DNA of 64,000 nucleotides, taken from the NCBI GenBank assembly GCA_025201705.1, contig MU616570.1, forward strand, positions 57,345 through 121,344. The letters run 5' to 3'. Positions 60,224-64,000 of the stretch are shown here, one piece after another. The position numbers and the translations under genes are program-made. The stretch's first letter is position 1. Each line of letters begins with the position of its first letter. The DNA is from Dissophora ornata. Its lineage: Eukaryota > Mortierellomycota > Mortierellomycetes > Mortierellales > Mortierellaceae. The notes under the pieces were generated by a model. The model saw only the letters and a program-made list of their open reading frames with translations. It was not told the DNA's origin and made no database searches.

Positions 60224-63035
60224 CTAGGGTGCCCAAGTCTCGCGGTGATAGTCCACAGCCCAGTCAGCCGATTTCGCCTGCTTTTCGACCATATTCATGA
60301 ATCCTTCAGGTCCTCCTCCGAAGACCGACACCAACCCACGGCCCTTCTCCTTCTTGCCCACACCCGCGTCGACAAAGTATTGGATCACCTTCTTTACATC
60401 CAAACGCCCTCTCGAGTAAACAACATCCCCTTCGTCCCAATTGCCGTCCTCCACGGCTAGTCTCTCGTCCTCAACCGCAAAGTCAGGATATGGAAGCGTC
60501 TTCTCGACATCGCTTCCGCGACGAAGCAAGATCGTACGGGCCAACCAAACTGCAAAATAACCTGCGACCGAGGCAACCACGATCTGGAGCGTTCCAGGAA
60601 TCAAGGCATATGTCCAGCGACAGGTTACATTCACATATGTACCCTTAGTCTTGTTGGTAGGGCACCAGTTCGAAGGACCCTCCCATGGAACTGTGCGAGC
60701 TCCACACCACGCCGCAAGAGGCACAAGGATAAGAAAGCAGGTCATAAACAGATCAAGCTTGGCCCAGCGGGTCGCAACCGAGGTAACGTTGGAGGCCTGG
60801 AAGGTAGGTAGAGGTTGGTCAATGTAGGTCATTTCACGCGTAGGTGACGTCGCCATAGGTTCATTGGAGCTAGTTGCGATCGCCAGGCAGTTCTTCTCAG
60901 GGCTCAATCCCGATGCCTTGCTAGGAGTCTCCTCAGCAATGACTTCAAGATCAACGATCGTGTGGATAGATTCTGGGCGATGCAGAGACGAGTCCTTGCT
61001 ATTGACAGCGGTGTCGCCCTCGCGAACAACGGCGGCGACCTGGGTATGAGGCTGAGACTTCTCGTTCTCGGCAACAATGGTGCGGCCGGAGAGAGCGCGC
61101 TTGAGCATTGTGCCAGTGCGTTTGAGAGACATGAAGCGCTTCTTCTTTTCGTTTCTCTTGGTAGGAGCGGGGACCTGGATGTCATTCTTGACAACATGTG
61201 CGTGAGAGCCCATCAATGTTTGAGGCTTGTCAGGACGGGAGACGTAGATCTGAACATGCAGCCAGCTCGTGAATCGAGGATCGCGCGTGATCTGGTGCAA
61301 GAACGAGCCGTAGGCGTGGAGTTCGCTGCGGGTACGGAAAGTGCAGATTAGGTGGAGTTGCATGCGGAGTGGCTCTTTCGAGGCCGTAATCTGAGCAGCG
61401 ATAGCCTTGATTAGGGCCATAAATGTAGTAATGGCGGCGCCAGCTAAGAATGACATAGATAATGGATAATCCGTGTTAGTATCTGGCAATGCAATAAGAC
61501 GCGTGTGCCAAGTAGTCGTATTTGCATCAGGCAGCGATGTGTTTCTTACCAACAAAGATGATCATGGTTTCGGACTTGAGGTAGTCGTGGCGACGGTCAC
61601 CAAAGACCCCATCAACGTTAGCCCTGACGCGGATGCGCTTGTCTTCATTGCCACACAGCTTCGCAAGATTACGGGTCCAGCTGAGTTTTGAGTCCTCAAA
61701 TGTGCGAATGAATAATGTCATCGAGTAAGGATCCTCGGGCCAGTAAGAAGCAATCGTAAACGGGTGGTAGAGAGTCCCGATCTTTGGGATCTGTACGGTG
61801 ATGTAATCGCCAGGGTAGTAGGGCTTCATAGGTTCGGGGGATGTGAATGTCATGCGGATAATATCGGCATCGACATTCAAAGAGCAGGTGGCCTCGGGGA
61901 GGACGGTGCGGGCCATCATCATCTTCGGGACAAAACGGTCAACCAAGAACAGGATGATTGTGGGCAGGAGATAGTACCAGAGCATCTGGCTGGGGATGTG
62001 AGTCATCATTCCCACAAAGAACACAGCTGTGAAGAAGCGGTGAGTGCTCATGAAGAGCAAGTAGAAGCGTCTACGGATCTGAGGGATCGCACCGAGTCCG
62101 AGTAGACACACGGCGCCCTGAGAGGAATGTAGAAGAGTGGCGATTAGCAATGGAGCTCAGACTGATGACATGAAGTCATCCTATAAACCAAAGTGTATTG
62201 GCACTCACATAAGCGAAGACACCCATCATATTCAAGGTGCCGCGGCCAACATCATAAAAGTTGATATCGGTCTGGAGGCGGCTTTGGTTGGCATAGTAGG
62301 TGATGTAACCGGCAGCGTGGATGGTGCTCCATCCGACAATGGCAGCACCCAGCCATCTGTGAAGAGGCACGATCTCAGCGTAGGTAAAGCCGATGGCGTG
62401 GAGCATGGATCGACGGAGTACCAGGAACAGAATCATACCGCTGCATGCAACAACCGTGTAGCCGCTGGCATCACCAACCATGCCTAGAGAGGAAGTGAGA
62501 GAGAAAAGAGCAAAAAAAACGCGTCAACAATCGTATTTGTCAACTCATTAGTCAAAAGGCGCTTTGGGCGAGACTTACGGCTAATGCCACTGAGCTTTCC
62601 AAGACGAGTAATATTTCTGGCGGTTCCATGAGCCATTGGGACGATAAAAAAAGTCAAGTTCAGCGAAGTTATGACAAAGACCATGATCCAATACTTGACC
62701 GTGTATCCCCACAAGATATGGCGCTCCCAAAGCGAGATCTTCTGGCTGACGGATACAGGGGTTGTGACCTTGGCAATGCTGTGCTGGAACTCGCGCTCAG
62801 CGCGGTAATAATGACCCCAGATTGTGCCCACATGCCCGAGGACCGAGGGGGCAATACAAAAACCAAGGACATAGTAGTCGCGCTGGTTGTAATAGTAATT
62901 GCTACTGATATCTCGGATCCACGTGAATTCGTAATCGGCAAAGTTGTAGGCGATCGGGATCAAGATGCAGATGACGATAAATACGAAAAGTGGACTGATC
63001 ATGTATGGGAGCTTGAAATTAAATGTAAACGCCAT
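60224..63035 (-). CDS. ferric-reductase-like transmembrane flavocytochrome (FRE/NOX superfamily)
   Basis: It transfers electrons from NADPH through FAD and two hemes across the membrane, typically to Fe3+ or Cu2+. Four exons are inferred: 62579-63035, 62209-62483, 61550-62117 and 60224-61443, giving 839 residues. Several N-terminal membrane helices lead to the ferric-reductase domain, with two His pairs at identical spacing (HRWLGAAIVGWSTIH and HRFFTAVFFVGMMTH) that fit bis-heme ligation. The FAD motif is HPFTIAS and the nucleotide-binding loop begins VAGAAITTF. A ~150-residue basic/Ser-rich insert follows, then two additional hydrophobic segments (LFMTCFLILVPLAAW and LQIVVASVAGYFAVWLA), before the C-terminal VFGGGPEGFM. 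The inserts enlarge the protein beyond ordinary family size. Metal specificity is not shown by the sequence. Confidence 0.88.
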
Positions 63036-64000
63036 CGTGGAAAGAATTTGGAGTCGACGACACGTCGGCTACAGTGAGAAGGATGGGCGAGGGTGTATTT
63101 ACAGAATGCAAACGAATGAATGTGGAAATGGCTATGTATATGCGATGTGTTTACTGCGCGATATGGATTACAGATGAACAAAATGAAAAGCAGAAAGGAG
63201 ATGTGAAGGACAGAAAGGCAAAGAGGAATAGATAGGGATATCAGGTTTAATGACGCGAGGGTCAATATCGTGTGGGATGGCGAGAACAAAAAAAAAACTG
63301 TAGCGATGAAGTGAAGGGTCTTTATATTACCCTCTCTCAGCCGACCCACCAAAGCACACTACTGAGTATACCGGGGATTCGCAGTTTTCAATCTCAACAT
63401 GAATTATGGACGGAGTGGCGTATAGAATTTGATGAATGGACAGGACTTGGAGCACTCTGTGAATCGCGGGGCAAATTATTGCTCATTGTATAAACGACCG
63501 CTCCCAAGACAGAGAGATACACGCAAAAAAAAACAAAAAAAACTAGGCACGCCTGAAGGCGGACTGGACCCGCAGGTCCTGATGTATGTATGACACATGT
63601 TGTGAGTCGTCTCTTTAATGTATTTGTGCTATAAACTATGTTCTTTTACTCTCAAATGCTAGAAGAGATCGTTAGTTCCCCGCATCAGTCATGTTCTTTG
63701 ACGACTATAGAGATATAGTCTTTGATGTCCATTCGAGGTCCAATACAGACGGTAGAGCAAAATACAACAGGAGGAAGGAATGGAACCCCCGGAAGAATGG
63801 GATCGCTTTTCCTCCGCTTGGCTGAGAATAATTGACTTTGGCGCTGCTCATTCAAGTGTACTCTGACACAAGTGCGTAATATCGGGATCCAATCACAGTC
63901 GTGCATCCATATCTGATCTTAAGGGTGACCTGATATAATTTTCTGTTATCAGATGGAATTGAGGGCCCGCCCATGGGGACCCCCCAGACCCGAGCAAGAA
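63036..64000. other. upstream region of the ferric-reductase-like gene
   Basis: About 965 bp to the window end. A minus-strand TATA-like ATATAAA at 63321-63330 could serve the reductase gene. A-rich runs occur at ~63287 and ~63525. No gene is supported. Confidence 0.45.

Overview
The window is nuclear DNA of a filamentous fungus, most likely an early-diverging Mortierellomycotina species (Mortierella/Linnemannia type). Genes are monocistronic, on both strands, and split by short GT-AG introns. The gene set is fungal: a chitin-precursor enzyme, LysM proteins, a fungal Dcp2, a Ypk-type kinase and a de novo vitamin B6 enzyme. The genus is inferred from general features and from relic repeat families, not proven. 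Nearly all multi-exon models were spliced by hand so that frames join and family motifs are restored.

Layout. 1-20 kb: a putative mitochondrial membrane protein (+), PDX1/SNZ (-), an IPT/TIG-plus-ankyrin protein (+), a 913-residue low-complexity protein (+), then DCP2, a secreted/transmembrane kelch-like protein and a YPK-type AGC kinase (all -). 20-29 kb: a SAM methyltransferase (-), a 435-bp fold-back element, tRNA-Leu(CAA) (-), U2 snRNP A' (+), a GH47 alpha-mannosidase (-) and a 5'-truncated LINE relic that ends in a perfect 27-bp hairpin. 30-36 kb: GFA1 (+) and RPS2 (+) behind long spacers.

37-42.5 kb is a graveyard of repeat-derived genes on the minus strand. It holds a PD-(D/E)XK-like fragment, a degenerate Fanzor (eukaryotic TnpB-like RNA-guided nuclease) with its RuvC/zinc-ribbon signature, and another relic family. 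An array of about seven diverged repeats follows and stops at the TATA box of a histidine acid phosphatase of the MINPP type (42.7-44.8 kb).

45-54 kb carries three LysM/GPI-like secreted paralogues around a LUD-domain gene. The phosphatase and LysM-A genes converge tail to tail. The same arrangement recurs in mirror image as LysM-C and a phosphatase pseudogene, which suggests an inverted segmental duplication. 54.9-63 kb: a glutamine-rich putative coactivator (+), then ILV6 and ILV5 side by side (-), the regulatory subunit and second-step enzyme of branched-chain amino acid synthesis, and a ferric-reductase-like flavocytochrome (-).

The housekeeping genes are independent units. The only obvious functional neighbourhood is ILV6-ILV5. 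The best candidates for follow-up are the Fanzor relic and its surroundings, the promoter-abutting repeat array, the inverted MINPP/LysM duplication and the two large foldback structures.
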